Shown: positions 23,578 through 34,010, numbered from the stretch's first letter. The stretch: 64,000 nucleotides of DNA from Cheiracanthium punctorium (GCA_038373885.1 JAWZYV010019574.1:1-64000), one strand, 5' to 3'. The notes: a model not told the origin generated them from the letters alone. Made by a program: numbers and translations.

Positions 23578-24495
23578 TTACAAACACTCATAATGGCCAT
23601 GAGCGAGTGTATGCACTCCATCCTCTAAAACATATCGCTTATCATCAAAAGCGCTTAGAGCTACCTTATTCTGACAAATACTGAATAGTTTGTGCTTCTC
23701 ACTTTGGATTCGATAATTAAGTTCTTTTGTACCGTCTAAAGATTGTAAGCATCTATAATATTGCTCATGTGTTAGGCGTTTGCGTATGACATGACGTGCA
23801 ACCCCCTTTGCAGTCTTTTTTTCACAGTCTTCAGTTAAGATGGAGTACATCTTTGCTCTTAACCCCACAAATTCAAGGATAGGTTTACCATTCAACTCAT
23901 CCTTGAAACATCCAATCTTCTTTTTGTTGATGCTGCTATAGAGAGGATGATCTTGCGGGTAATCTGAAGTGTCATAGATGTGGGCATATTGCTGCATATC
24001 TTGATAAACATCCTCCGTGAAAATTTCATAAGTGAGAGAGTCAGTATCCGTGAAGAGCAGATTCGCGTTACCCCCGTATTGCTTTTTTATGACATTATAG
24101 TGGAAATCATACATTATTAATTTGCTGAGTTCTAAGATGCAGAACCCAGCATAGATGGGACGATTTAATTTTAAAGTTTTCTTGATGCGTTTCACTGCCA
24201 CCAGATCTTCGTTAAATACTGTGAAACTTTGGAACGTTGGACAAGCCACTCGTTTTTCGGCAATTTTTTTGTTGTTTACCAATTCGAGATTTATTCTATT
24301 TCTAACGTTCTCCATAGTCTTGCCGTATACCGAATTGTTCATGAGTTTGAAAAAATCTTTTTCAAACGTTGAAGTGGCGTGCTTTCTTTTTTCAGTATTG
24401 AATTCTATATACTTCTTTAACCATGGAGACTGATCAAATTGCAACACTTTATGAATTTTAGTAATTTTTAAGCCTAGTTGAGTATACAGTTGCAA
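23578..24495 (-). pseudogene. polB: protein-primed type B DNA polymerase, C-terminal fragment (left arm)
   Basis: About 305 codons reading toward the left tip. Visible family features: polymerase motif B as KLMNNSVYGKTMEN (residues 50-63), motif C as FTDTDS (148-153), and a later RAKMYS segment (213-218) matching the conserved K-x-Y thumb motif. Known proteins of this family, in Polintons and bidnaviruses, are about 1,000 residues or longer and carry an exonuclease domain plus motif A. All of that is missing. The frame starts abruptly after a TAA with no ATG, at a point inside a normally continuous conserved block (LYTQLGLKITKIHKVL), so the break is a deletion or recombination joint and not a splice site. 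The copy matches the right-arm copy residue for residue. It cannot act as a polymerase alone. It marks the ancestry of the element. Confidence 0.85.
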
Positions 24496-24668
24496 AATTT
24501 AATCAAGTGTTTTTAATTTTTTGTATATCCTATTTTTGTTAAGTAGACGTTTAACACTAAAGTAAGGTTTAGGATACCCATATATTTTCTACAAATTTAA
24601 TCTACTGTTAGGCAAGTGAGAAAATTATACCATAGAAAGATTTTACAAATAATGATTTGGATATAGTC

Positions 24669-24850
24669 TTATATTCTATTGCGAGAAAACCACTTTAACC
24701 ATATATCCCCCAAAACTCAAGTTTTTGTATACGAAATGCATGAATACGCGTTAGAACCCCTTAGAAAGTCCTCCTACCAAGGCACCCCTCATCCTAGGCA
24801 GATACCCCGCGTGCAGGTTTGCCTTAAAACACAAACAAATAAACAAAGTA
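24669..24850 (-). repeat. R1-related repeat within left arm
   Basis: Read on the minus strand, the segment gives GGCAAACCTGCACGCGGGGT, TATCTGCCTAGG, GTGCCTTGG, GGAGGACTTTCTAAGGGG and CTAACGCGTATTCATG. These match copies at 61640 and 5511. A related tail with TTTTTGTATAC and GAGAAAGCC-like words recurs at about 25662-25720. The mirrored copy is at about 36150-36331. Confidence 0.65.
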
Positions 24851-26454
24851 CTTATCTAAACATTTTTGATAAATTTTAGGCAGCGATTATACTAGTTTAT
24901 ATTTTCTATAGATCAATTAGAGAAAAAATTGCATTTTTAGTAATCCTACAAAACATTTTTACTGTATATCCCAAGTAGAGTAACTTGATTTATAGAATTT
25001 CAATACGATACGAGTTAGATTGTTTATGTTGAACACTCATTTTAGTTTGACTATGAAAGCATAATTGTATACATGAATCAACCTTTTGAGTGGTATGCAC
25101 TTAACCTATTTTATAGAAAGGTGAGCATAACTAGCACAAACTTTTAGACTAGATAGTACTATTGTTAGAAAGTTGAACTATTGGAAATAAAAATTGAAGA
25201 TCCGTTTTAGTATACTGCATGTACATAAAATATCTTTCAATACTTAGATAGTTTTAATCGCAAATCATTACTTGAACTAAAAAAAAAAATACAAGGTTTT
25301 TACTTACGTGAAGCCACGTCTTGCGAAATCTTCTAGTCTCTGGACAAAGTACCAACATCTATACGGCTAGCAAGACCGGAAAATCGAATAATGATTTAAA
25401 ATACATTATGCCTAATTCCCGGTCCAACTAGCACATTTTCATTCATTCTTAATACCATCATATGCTGAAATAGGTATATTATTTTGACACTAAAAACAAA
25501 ACACATTTGAAGATATTAAACGCTTTAAAAGTAATTTTTTTTTTCTTATAACAATTTACCAGATTCACAATGCTATTTTATGTAGGATAAAATTAGTTAG
25601 CAAGCGAAAATTTAATCTTAGTTAGAATTTACTGAAATACAAATACCATGCATGCCTTATTTTCTATTAGGAGAAAGCCCTCAAACCCCAGTTTTTGTAT
25701 ACAAACTGCATAAAGTACTTCTACCGATAATGTCGATTGCTATTAATTACACTGGATTACCAAAATTTTGCAAAACACCAAAATACAGAAAAACATGCAT
25801 TAACAAAAAAAAAAAATCACACTTAAAAGTACAACACATCAAAAGTGCAACTATAAGAACCGCATAATTATTTTCAATTAGAATTACGGTATCAACTTAT
25901 ATGTAACTAAAATAATAGAAAATATTACACTTACCCTGTACTTGTACACGCGAGAGGTGAAAATAACAAAAAACTCACATAATTCACAAAACAATGATTG
26001 AAGTAAAATCCACGTGCATGTGATATTGCTGATAACAGAAATTTAGAGATAAGAGAGTGCCTTGAGACCCTACAGAGCCGGTACAATAAGAGTTGGCCAG
26101 TTTGCCGATAAGATAAAACCAGGGAGGCTGTTAGGGGTATGCAATTGGGGACACGTGTTTCATTCTGCGTTCAAAAATGGGGACTTATGGATTAAAATCA
26201 TGTTAGATTAAAGCCATTTCAATAAAAATCTATCCTTTTTGTAAACATGGGTATTATATCCTAAATTGAAATATCAAAGTTAAGCTACAACGATTAATAT
26301 ATTTTACGTAGTTTAGGAAACTAATGAATCATTAAATTAATTTCTGTGAAACAATTAGCAAAGATCATTGTACTAAAGCAAATTATTTTTGTTAAGTTTT
26401 GATAAATAACAGTAATAAATTATAGGCATTGCAGATGAATGAGTATTCACGTAT
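24851..26454. other. left-arm non-coding segment between polB fragment and AlkB-like gene
   Basis: AT-rich with no credible gene. The frame at 25652-25867 is in repeat sequence. A GTAAGT donor-like site appears on the minus strand near 25303, upstream of the polB fragment in its sense. In 25314-25325 the two arms differ at four positions, an unusually dense cluster. Confidence 0.5.
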
Positions 26455-26805
26455 AAAATAGGTATTAAAATTATTGTTTAAAACAATTTTTAGAATAATA
26501 AACTAAAATTTTTATTTAATAAAGTCATAAACTAAAATTATTAATGAAAACTTGCTAATAAATTAAACATATCAAAATTTTTACACTCAATTTTTTTTAT
26601 AGACTTAAATTTTACATAGACATCCTTTTAATAAATGCATAAACTAAACTTATTGTTTAAAACAATTTTTACAATAATAAACTAAAATTTTATTTAATAA
26701 ATTCATAAATAAAACAATTTTTACAATAATAAACTAAAATTTTTTTAATAAAGTCATAAACTGAAATTATTAATGAAAACCTGTTAATAAACTAAACTGA
26801 TTACT
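26455..26805 (+). repeat. AT-rich imperfect direct repeats in left arm
   Basis: Two to three copies of a roughly 180-bp unit with TTATTGTTTAAAACAATTTTTA, AATAATAAACTAAAATTTT, AATAAAGTCATAAACT and TTAATGAAAAC. The mirrored region at about 34195-34545 shows small length differences between arms. Confidence 0.7.
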
Positions 26806-26989
26806 CTAAAAGATAGCTAATCACAACATATATCAGAAAAAATATAAGCAATTATAATACCTGAAAAATACCGGACAACACTCTTGTTGCATGCGGACAA
26901 AACATCGGTCAGCTCGGCTAAAGAATTCTTAGGTATCCGTTGCAGGAGAACTTACCTACGCCCAACCTACAAACTCTACAAATTTAACG

Positions 26990-27361
26990 GCAACTGATTT
27001 TCTCTTATCAGGTATCACAGATCAGATAAGAGATAAGGAAGTGACATGCGCAGAAGACACGTGATAGTGACGTGTGCAAATCTGTGTTGATTGAATATCC
27101 GGTAGGTTTCGTTGGCAGGATGTACTATTTACATTGAGTGGCAACTCTCTGTAACAGGCTAAGACAAGTTAGATGATGCAATATCTACTGGGTTGAGGAA
27201 GGTAGAGGGCGCTTGGGTAATCACGTGATTTTTTAAAGAATCAGTATAGAGACATTTTAGTTAGATAAAGTGGCCAGGTGTGTGTTGCGAGACTCTCTTT
27301 ACACTGTGTGCGCCTATACTTAAGACGTGTGTTTTAATTGATTTTTCGCCGAGTTTCAAAA
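26990..27361 (+). promoter_or_regulatory. upstream region of left AlkB-like gene, with GATA sites
   Basis: GATA-factor core words cluster at 27002-27040 (TCTTATCA, CAGATAAGAGATAAGG), with more near 26045-26115 (AGAGATAAGAGA, CCGATAAGATAAAACC). A TATACTTAAG element at 27315-27324 lies about 40 bp before the start codon and could be a TATA-type core promoter. The mirrored copies precede the right-arm gene. These are consensus matches only. Confidence 0.4.
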
Positions 27362-28909
27362 ATGTCTTTGCTTGAATCGATCGAAAATAACTTTAACATT
27401 GAATACACTCCCGAGTTTTATACTCAAAGTGATGCCGATGTGTTGCTGCAAGAAATAATACAATTGCCTTTAGATGTAAAGCCTCTGCAAAGTATTGAAA
27501 AGAAAATTTCCCCCGAGTTTTATACTGAAAGTGATGTTGATGTGCTACAGCAAGAATTGTTTCAATTACCCCTGCAAAGTAGTGAAAAGAAAATTTCCTC
27601 GACCCGTAAAGTAATTACTTTTGCTGATGAAGGAATCAATTACAGTTTACCTGGAGCAACAGTCTATGTTTACTCTTGGATACCCATTTTGCAAAAAATA
27701 CGTGAAGATCTACAGAAAGTGACAAATTATGAATTTAATATGGTGCAAGTGAACTTTGGCTCTGAAGAACAACCTAAAATTGAAGACGGCAACTACGAAG
27801 ATTTTAATCTAGACCTATCATCAGGTGTATGCATTCTAAGTTTTGGATCTAAACGAACTTTGGATTTTAAACCAGCGAACTGTGAAACCGCTACCATTAA
27901 ATTAGAACATGGCTCAATGTGTAAGATATATCCCCCAACCAACAAACTTTTAACGCATGGTATTCCTTCTGAACCTTATGTGACAGACCCGCACATTAAC
28001 CTAACATTTGCCAAAATGTACATTTATGAGCCTTCCCCGAAAAGGGCAAAGTTGGACGATTGGACGGACGATCTTTACCATAGCTTATATGCTTCTGTAA
28101 ATAGTACATGGCACTTGGAAAGACTTATCTACGTTTCACTTCACGATGAAAGAACTGACTTGAAGATTCATATTAGACAATTTATTCAGAATGCCCAATT
28201 AGACTATATACCAACCGGTCAGGGAGTCGTGATGAACCCTTCCACATGGATCGAATTTATTGTAAAACTATTAGATTTTAATATAGGTCATAGCAATAGC
28301 TCTTTTATTTGTAATAATCAATTATCTGTATTTAATGATGATGGAAAATGCATCTTACAACAAATTTACAAAACCGGAGATTCATTCACGTTAAATCCAA
28401 TTTCCTTAACACTTTTAAATGATCAAGTAAAAAAACTTTGCGAAATGAGAAATGAAATATTGGAATGCATTTTAAAAACGCTATATACGACGACCCTACC
28501 CCATTTAATTTTAAAATTAAAGCCGCAAAAATGTAACCGCGAACCCCATTGTACTTATGATGAGGCTAAACAACAATTAATGGATATAGTACATCAGGAA
28601 ATTTTTAAAAACATAGGCCGGGTTCAGGATCATCCTTCGCAAAGGATACATGCTTGCTCGAATAGAACACATGTTGATGAGCGAGAGGGTCTTATAAGTA
28701 GTAAAGCATGGTTTACGGTTGACATGCCGTATATTGCAAGAGAGATATGCGAGAACAAATGCACTTGTCATTATGACGGAGAATTTTTTTCAAACATTTT
28801 CATTGAAGACTATATGAAGTATCTTCAAAATGTGCTATTTAATACATTTTTTCAACCGTTTTCAGATTTTGCTAATTCTAAGGATGGCAAAACATGTGTA
28901 ATTATGTGA
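27362..28909 (+). CDS. AlkB-like domain protein with CaaX terminus (left arm)
   Basis: 515 codons. ATG at 27362 (context AAAAATG) is chosen because the open frame upstream has only a TTG. Residues 14-50 and 50-80 are two versions of an AlkB-type opening segment (PEFYTQSDADVLLQEIIQLP and PEFYTESDVDVLQQELFQLP). Residues 81-223 then follow the AlkB order: RKVITF, GINYSLPGAT, WIPILQKI, YEFNMVQVNFG, ILSFGSKRTLDF, KLEHGSM, THGIP, INLTFAKMY. The iron-binding H-x-D is absent, and the usual R before INLTF is H211. Only H199 remains, so classical dioxygenase activity is unlikely. Residues 224-515 are unknown, with possible zinc clusters (CNREPHC 391-397, CENKCTCH 463-470). The last four residues, CVIM, are a canonical farnesylation box, suggesting membrane anchoring in a eukaryotic cell. 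AATAAA follows at 29109. It converges on its right-arm twin. Role unknown: DNA or RNA binding is one possibility. Confidence 0.85.
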   Translation: MSLLESIENNFNIEYTPEFYTQSDADVLLQEIIQLPLDVKPLQSIEKKISPEFYTESDVDVLQQELFQLPLQSSEKKISSTRKVITFADEGINYSLPGATVYVYSWIPILQKIREDLQKVTNYEFNMVQVNFGSEEQPKIEDGNYEDFNLDLSSGVCILSFGSKRTLDFKPANCETATIKLEHGSMCKIYPPTNKLLTHGIPSEPYVTDPHINLTFAKMYIYEPSPKRAKLDDWTDDLYHSLYASVNSTWHLERLIYVSLHDERTDLKIHIRQFIQNAQLDYIPTGQGVVMNPSTWIEFIVKLLDFNIGHSNSSFICNNQLSVFNDDGKCILQQIYKTGDSFTLNPISLTLLNDQVKKLCEMRNEILECILKTLYTTTLPHLILKLKPQKCNREPHCTYDEAKQQLMDIVHQEIFKNIGRVQDHPSQRIHACSNRTHVDEREGLISSKAWFTVDMPYIAREICENKCTCHYDGEFFSNIFIEDYMKYLQNVLFNTFFQPFSDFANSKDGKTCVIM

Positions 28910-30460
28910 TGTTATTGGTGTATAACTAGTATTGCGATTGTAAAAAAAAATAATTAAAACCATTGTGATTATGTAGAAAAGGCATGCTTGCTTCTACAAC
29001 AGTAAGATATTACTGACTTGTGCATGCTTAGTTATAGAATACTCATTGAAAAGTTATTATTTTCTTAATTGTGTAAATAGTTTGTGTAATTTAAAATATA
29101 TTTTTGTAAATAAATAAGTTTAAATACGAAAACTTTTCTGTGTTTTCTTTATGTGTATGTGTGTGTTGATTACTTGCAATATAAAAATTTATAAAATTTT
29201 ACTGAAGCAAAAAGTGGTAAAGTTAACATACTTGGTCAAGATTTAAGGTTCTCGTGTCGTGTTTTATACTTATCTTTTATACACTACAAGGTAAAAAGTT
29301 ACAAATTTAACAAAATTTATTGAAGCATGTACTATGGAAACATTAATCTACTACATAGAAATAAAATGTTCTGATTAAAATCATAAACTTAAGTGTAATA
29401 GGTAAATTGAGTTACATGAGAATTCACAAAGTATTAATTTTTTTATAAAATGAACTTGGCTAAAAAAGTAAGTTTCCATAATTTTATAACTTAATCGATT
29501 TTACATGTTTTTCAAAAATAAAGTTAAGTGAGATAAAGAAACTTAGTATTTTTAAATAAAGATTTTTTGAGGTATTCTTTAATGTAAAGATCTTACCACA
29601 TTTTACTTGAAGTAACAGAATATTTTAAATCAGACACTATGTTTTTAAAACATCAGAGTATTAACTTAGCATATTTTTATTAAGTAATGGGCTTGAATAT
29701 TTTTATAAGAAATATCAACTAAGTGCACATATTACACATTTTACTGATTAAGATGGTTATGCTTACAAATTTTAAATAAATATGCTCTTACTTTTATACA
29801 TGTTACTTGTTCAAACTAAGTGTACTTTTGATTTGTATACGTTTATGAGTTCTCATAAGTTATGAAATTATTTCTCGAAAGGAACTTAGCTATTAGAACT
29901 TTGTAAATTTTGTAGAAGTAGTATGCTTAACATGTTTTTCATGAAATGGATTTAAATTTGGTATAGAAATAATCAGTTATTTTTGCATAGATGTATAAAC
30001 TTATCTTTATGTAAACCATAACTAATTAAAAGTAACATAATTTATGTCTATACAAAGTGAGGGACTTAAACTATTTTTCAGAATTATCAAGTAAAGGATT
30101 TTACAAAATACTTAGTAAACTGCATTAATAGATTGTAAGTTGTAATTTTTTTCTGTTAGAAGTTTTGCACATTGCTATATTTTATGTTCTGATAAGTCGT
30201 TGAATATATTCTTTAAATAAACTAACAGATCTGTACTTTGAAAATTTCATTGAAGTGTTGAACTTTGGTATTTTTCGAATGTTACGAACTTGATACATTT
30301 TTTCTGAAGTGCTAGATATGTGAAATTGTCTTTTTAGAAACATTGAATTATTCAACTTAGTACATTTCAGTTACTCTTTCAAGATAACGGACTTAGAATT
30401 TTTTACAAATAGCAAGCTAGTAACTTGCTAAACGTGCTTCTTGCAAATATTTTTAAATAC
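28910..30460 (+). other. left-arm inner non-coding segment, with poly(A) signal
   Basis: About 1.55 kb from the stop codon to the centre. AATAAA at 29109-29114 could end the transcript. The rest is AT-rich with the word AACTTAG or close variants recurring at irregular 30-120-bp spacing (for example near 29540, 29664, 29883, 30105, 30353 and 30385). No gene seen. Confidence 0.55.
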
Positions 30461-30528
30461 TTAATTTATTATATTTTAATTTGTTTATTTCTTTTTAGTA
30501 GTTACAACTTTGATAATTTTTAAGAACA
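30461..30528. other. 68-bp unique centre of the palindrome
   Basis: The only part of the element not mirrored. AT-rich with no recognised motif. Its flanks, TTTTTAAATAC and GTATTTAAAAA, are the inner ends of the arms. As a hairpin it would be the loop of a 7.7-kb stem. Confidence 0.85.
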
Positions 30529-32081
30529 GTATTTAAAAATATTTGCAAGAAGCACGTTTAGCAAGTTACTAGCTTGCTATTTGTAAAAAATTCTAAGTCC
30601 GTTATCTTGAAAGAGTAACTGAAATGTACTAAGTTGAATAATTCAATGTTTCTAAAAAGACAATTTCACATATCTAGCACTTCAGAAAAAATGTATCAAG
30701 TTCGTAACATTCGAAAAATACCAAAGTTCAACACTTCAATGAAATTTTCAAAGTACAGATCTGTTAGTTTATTTAAAGAATATATTCAACGACTTATCAG
30801 AACATAAAATATAGCAATGTGCAAAACTTCTAACAGAAAAAAATTACAACTTACAATCTATTAATGCAGTTTACTAAGTATTTTGTAAAATCCTTTACTT
30901 GATAATTCTGAAAAATAGTTTAAGTCCCTCACTTTGTATAGACATAAATTATGTTACTTTTAATTAGTTATGGTTTACATAAAGATAAGTTTATACATCT
31001 ATGCAAAAATAACTGATTATTTCTATACCAAATTTAAATCCATTTCATGAAAAACATGTTAAGCATACTACTTCTACAAAATTTACAAAGTTCTAATAGC
31101 TAAGTTCCTTTCGAGAAATAATTTCATAACTTATGAGAACTCATAAACGTATACAAATCAAAAGTACACTTAGTTTGAACAAGTAACATGTATAAAAGTA
31201 AGAGCATATTTATTTAAAATTTGTAAGCATAACCATCTTAATCAGTAAAATGTGTAATATGTGCACTTAGTTGATATTTCTTATAAAAATATTCAAGCCC
31301 ATTACTTAATAAAAATATGCTAAGTTAATACTCTGATGTTTTAAAAACATAGTGTCTGATTTAAAATATTCTGTTACTTCAAGTAAAATGTGGTAAGATC
31401 TTTACATTAAAGAATACCTCAAAAAATCTTTATTTAAAAATACTAAGTTTCTTTATCTCACTTAACTTTATTTTTGAAAAACATGTAAAATCGATTAAGT
31501 TATAAAATTATGGAAACTTACTTTTTTAGCCAAGTTCATTTTATAAAAAAATTAATACTTTGTGAATTCTCATGTAACTCAATTTACCTATTACACTTAA
31601 GTTTATGATTTTAATCAGAACATTTTATTTCTATGTAGTAGATTAATGTTTCCATAGTACATGCTTCAATAAATTTTGTTAAATTTGTAACTTTTTACCT
31701 TGTAGTGTATAAAAGATAAGTATAAAACACGACACGAGAACCTTAAATCTTGACCAAGTATGTTAACTTTACCACTTTTTGCTTCAGTAAAATTTTATAA
31801 ATTTTTATATTGCAAGTAATCAACACACACATACACATAAAGAAAACACAGAAAAGTTTTCGTATTTAAACTTATTTATTTACAAAAATATATTTTAAAT
31901 TACACAAACTATTTACACAATTAAGAAAATAATAACTTTTCAATGAGTATTCTTTAACTAAGCATGCACAAGTCAGTAATATCTTACTGTTGTAGAAGCA
32001 AGCATGCCTTTTCTACATAATCACAATGGTTTTAATTTTTTTTTTTTTTACAATTGCAATACTAGTTATACACCAATAACA
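30529..32081 (-). other. right-arm inner non-coding segment
   Basis: Mirror of 28910-30460. The complementary poly(A) signal is at 31875-31880. No gene seen. Small differences from the left arm, including a longer A tract after the stop codon. Confidence 0.55.
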
Positions 32082-33629
32082 TCACATAATTACACATGTT
32101 TTGCCATCCTTAGAATTAGCAAAATCTGAAAACGGTTGAAAAAATGTATTAAATAGCACATTTTGAAGATACTTCATATAGTCTTCAATGAAAATGTTTG
32201 AAAAAAATTCTCCGTCATAATGACAAGTGCATTTTTTCTCGCATATCTCTCTTGCAATATACGGCATGTCAACCGTAAACCATGCTTTACTACTTATAAG
32301 ACCCTCTCGCTCATCAACATGTGTTCTATTCGAGCAGGCATGTATCCTATGCGAAGAATGATCTTGAACCCGGCCTATGTTTTTAAAAATTTCCTGATGT
32401 ACTATATCCATTAATTGTTGTTTAGCCTCATCGTAAGTACAATGGGGTTCACGGTTACATTTTTGCGGCTTTAATTTTAAAATTAAATGGGGTAGGGTCG
32501 TCGTATATAGCGTTTTTAAAATGCATTCCAATATTTCATTTCTCATTTCGCAAAGTTTTTTTACTTGATCATTTAAAAGTGTTAAGGAAATTGGATTTAA
32601 CGAGAATGAATCTCCGGTTTTGTAAATTTGTTGTAAGATGCATTTTCCATCATCATTAAATACAGATAATTGATTATTACAAATAAAAGAGCTATTGCTA
32701 TGACCTATATTAAAATCTAATAGTTTTACAATAAATTCGATCCATGTGGAAGGGTTCATCACGACTCCCTGACCGGTTGGTATATAGTCTAATTGGGCAT
32801 TCTGAATAAATTGTCTAATATGAATCTTCAAGTCAGTTCTTTCATCGTGAAGTGAAACGTAGATAAGTCTTTCCAAGTGCCATGTACTATTTACAGAAGC
32901 ATATAAGCTATGGTAAAGATCGTCCGTCCAATCGTCCAACTTTGCCCTTTTCGGGGAAGGCTCATAAATGTACATTTTGGCAAATGTTAGGTTAATGTGC
33001 GGGTCTGTCACATAAGGTTCAGAAGGAATACCATGCGTTAAAAGTTTGTTGGTTGGGGGATATATCTTACACATTGAGCCATGTTCTAATTTAATGGTAG
33101 CGGTTTCACAGTTCGCTGGTTTAAAATCCAAAGTTCGTTTAGATCCAAAACTTAGAATGCATACACCTGATGATAGGTCTAGATTAAAATCTTCGTAGTT
33201 GCCGTCTTCAATTTTAGGTTGTTCTTCAGAGCCAAAGTTCACTTGCACCATATTAAATTCATAATTTGTCACTTTCTGTAGATCTTCACGTATTTTTTGC
33301 AAAATGGGTATCCAAGAGTAAACATAGACTGTTGCTCCAGGTAAACTGTAATTGATTCCTTCATCAGCAAAAGTAATTACTTTACGGGTCGAGGAAATTT
33401 TCTTTTCACTACTTTGCAGGGGTAATTGAAACAATTCTTGCTGTAGCACATCAACATCACTTTCAGTATAAAACTCGGGGGAAATTTTCTTTTCAATACT
33501 TTGCAGAGGCTTTACATCTAAAGGCAATTGTATTATTTCTTGCAGCAACACATCGGCATCACTTTGAGTATAAAACTCGGGAGTGTATTCAATGTTAAAG
33601 TTATTTTCGATCGATTCAAGCAAAGACAT
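32082..33629 (-). CDS. AlkB-like domain protein with CaaX terminus (right arm)
   Basis: Inverted twin of 27362-28909, also 515 codons and intact, with ATG at 33629-33627. Only four residues differ from the left product: S343 for T, S425 for P, H427 for Q and K465 for N. The duplicated AlkB opening segment, missing H-x-D, H199, H211, cysteine clusters and terminal CVIM are all kept. Two intact copies with no stop or frameshift indicate either very recent duplication or continued correction between arms. The two genes converge on the 68-bp centre, so read-through of either would copy the other in antisense. Function is unknown for the same reasons as the left copy. Confidence 0.85.
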   Translation of the reverse strand: MSLLESIENNFNIEYTPEFYTQSDADVLLQEIIQLPLDVKPLQSIEKKISPEFYTESDVDVLQQELFQLPLQSSEKKISSTRKVITFADEGINYSLPGATVYVYSWIPILQKIREDLQKVTNYEFNMVQVNFGSEEQPKIEDGNYEDFNLDLSSGVCILSFGSKRTLDFKPANCETATIKLEHGSMCKIYPPTNKLLTHGIPSEPYVTDPHINLTFAKMYIYEPSPKRAKLDDWTDDLYHSLYASVNSTWHLERLIYVSLHDERTDLKIHIRQFIQNAQLDYIPTGQGVVMNPSTWIEFIVKLLDFNIGHSNSSFICNNQLSVFNDDGKCILQQIYKTGDSFSLNPISLTLLNDQVKKLCEMRNEILECILKTLYTTTLPHLILKLKPQKCNREPHCTYDEAKQQLMDIVHQEIFKNIGRVQDHSSHRIHACSNRTHVDEREGLISSKAWFTVDMPYIAREICEKKCTCHYDGEFFSNIFIEDYMKYLQNVLFNTFFQPFSDFANSKDGKTCVIM

Positions 33630-34010
33630 TTTTGAAACTCGGTGAAAAATCAATTAAAACACACGTCTTAAGTATAGGCGCACACAGTGTAAAGAGAGTC
33701 TCGCAACACACACCTGGCCACTTTATCTAACTAAAATGTCTCTATACGGATTCTTTAAAAAATCACGTGATTACCCAAGCGCCCTCTACCTTCCTCAACC
33801 CAGTAGATATTGCATCATCTAACTTGTCTTAGCCTGTTACAGAGAGTTGCCACTCAATGTAAATAGTACATCCTGCCAACGAACCTACCGGATATTCAAT
33901 CAACACAGATTTGCACACGTCACTATCACGTGTCTTCTGCGCATGTCACTTCCTTATCTCTTATCTGATCTGTGATACCTGATAAGAGAAAATCAGTTGC
34001 CGTTAAATTT
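33630..34010 (-). promoter_or_regulatory. upstream region of right AlkB-like gene, with GATA sites
   Basis: Mirror of 26990-27361: CTTAAGTATA near 33667-33676, and CCTTATCTCTTATCTG and TGATAAGAGA near 33952-33990. One substitution, TACGGA for the left-arm equivalent of TACTGA, lies near 33747. Confidence 0.4.

Noticed and set aside
24155..24433. Open frames antisense to the polB fragment (also at 36561-36839)
   Set aside because: They are mirror shadows of the polB frame, with identical copies only because the arms are identical.
27338..27361. Extension of the AlkB-like gene to an upstream TTG start
   Set aside because: A eukaryotic gene should start at ATG. The one at 27362 has a good context, and the upstream eight codons include one of the few differences between arms.
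27362..28909. The AlkB-like protein as an active demethylase
   Set aside because: The iron-binding H-x-D and the cofactor-binding R are not present at the expected places.
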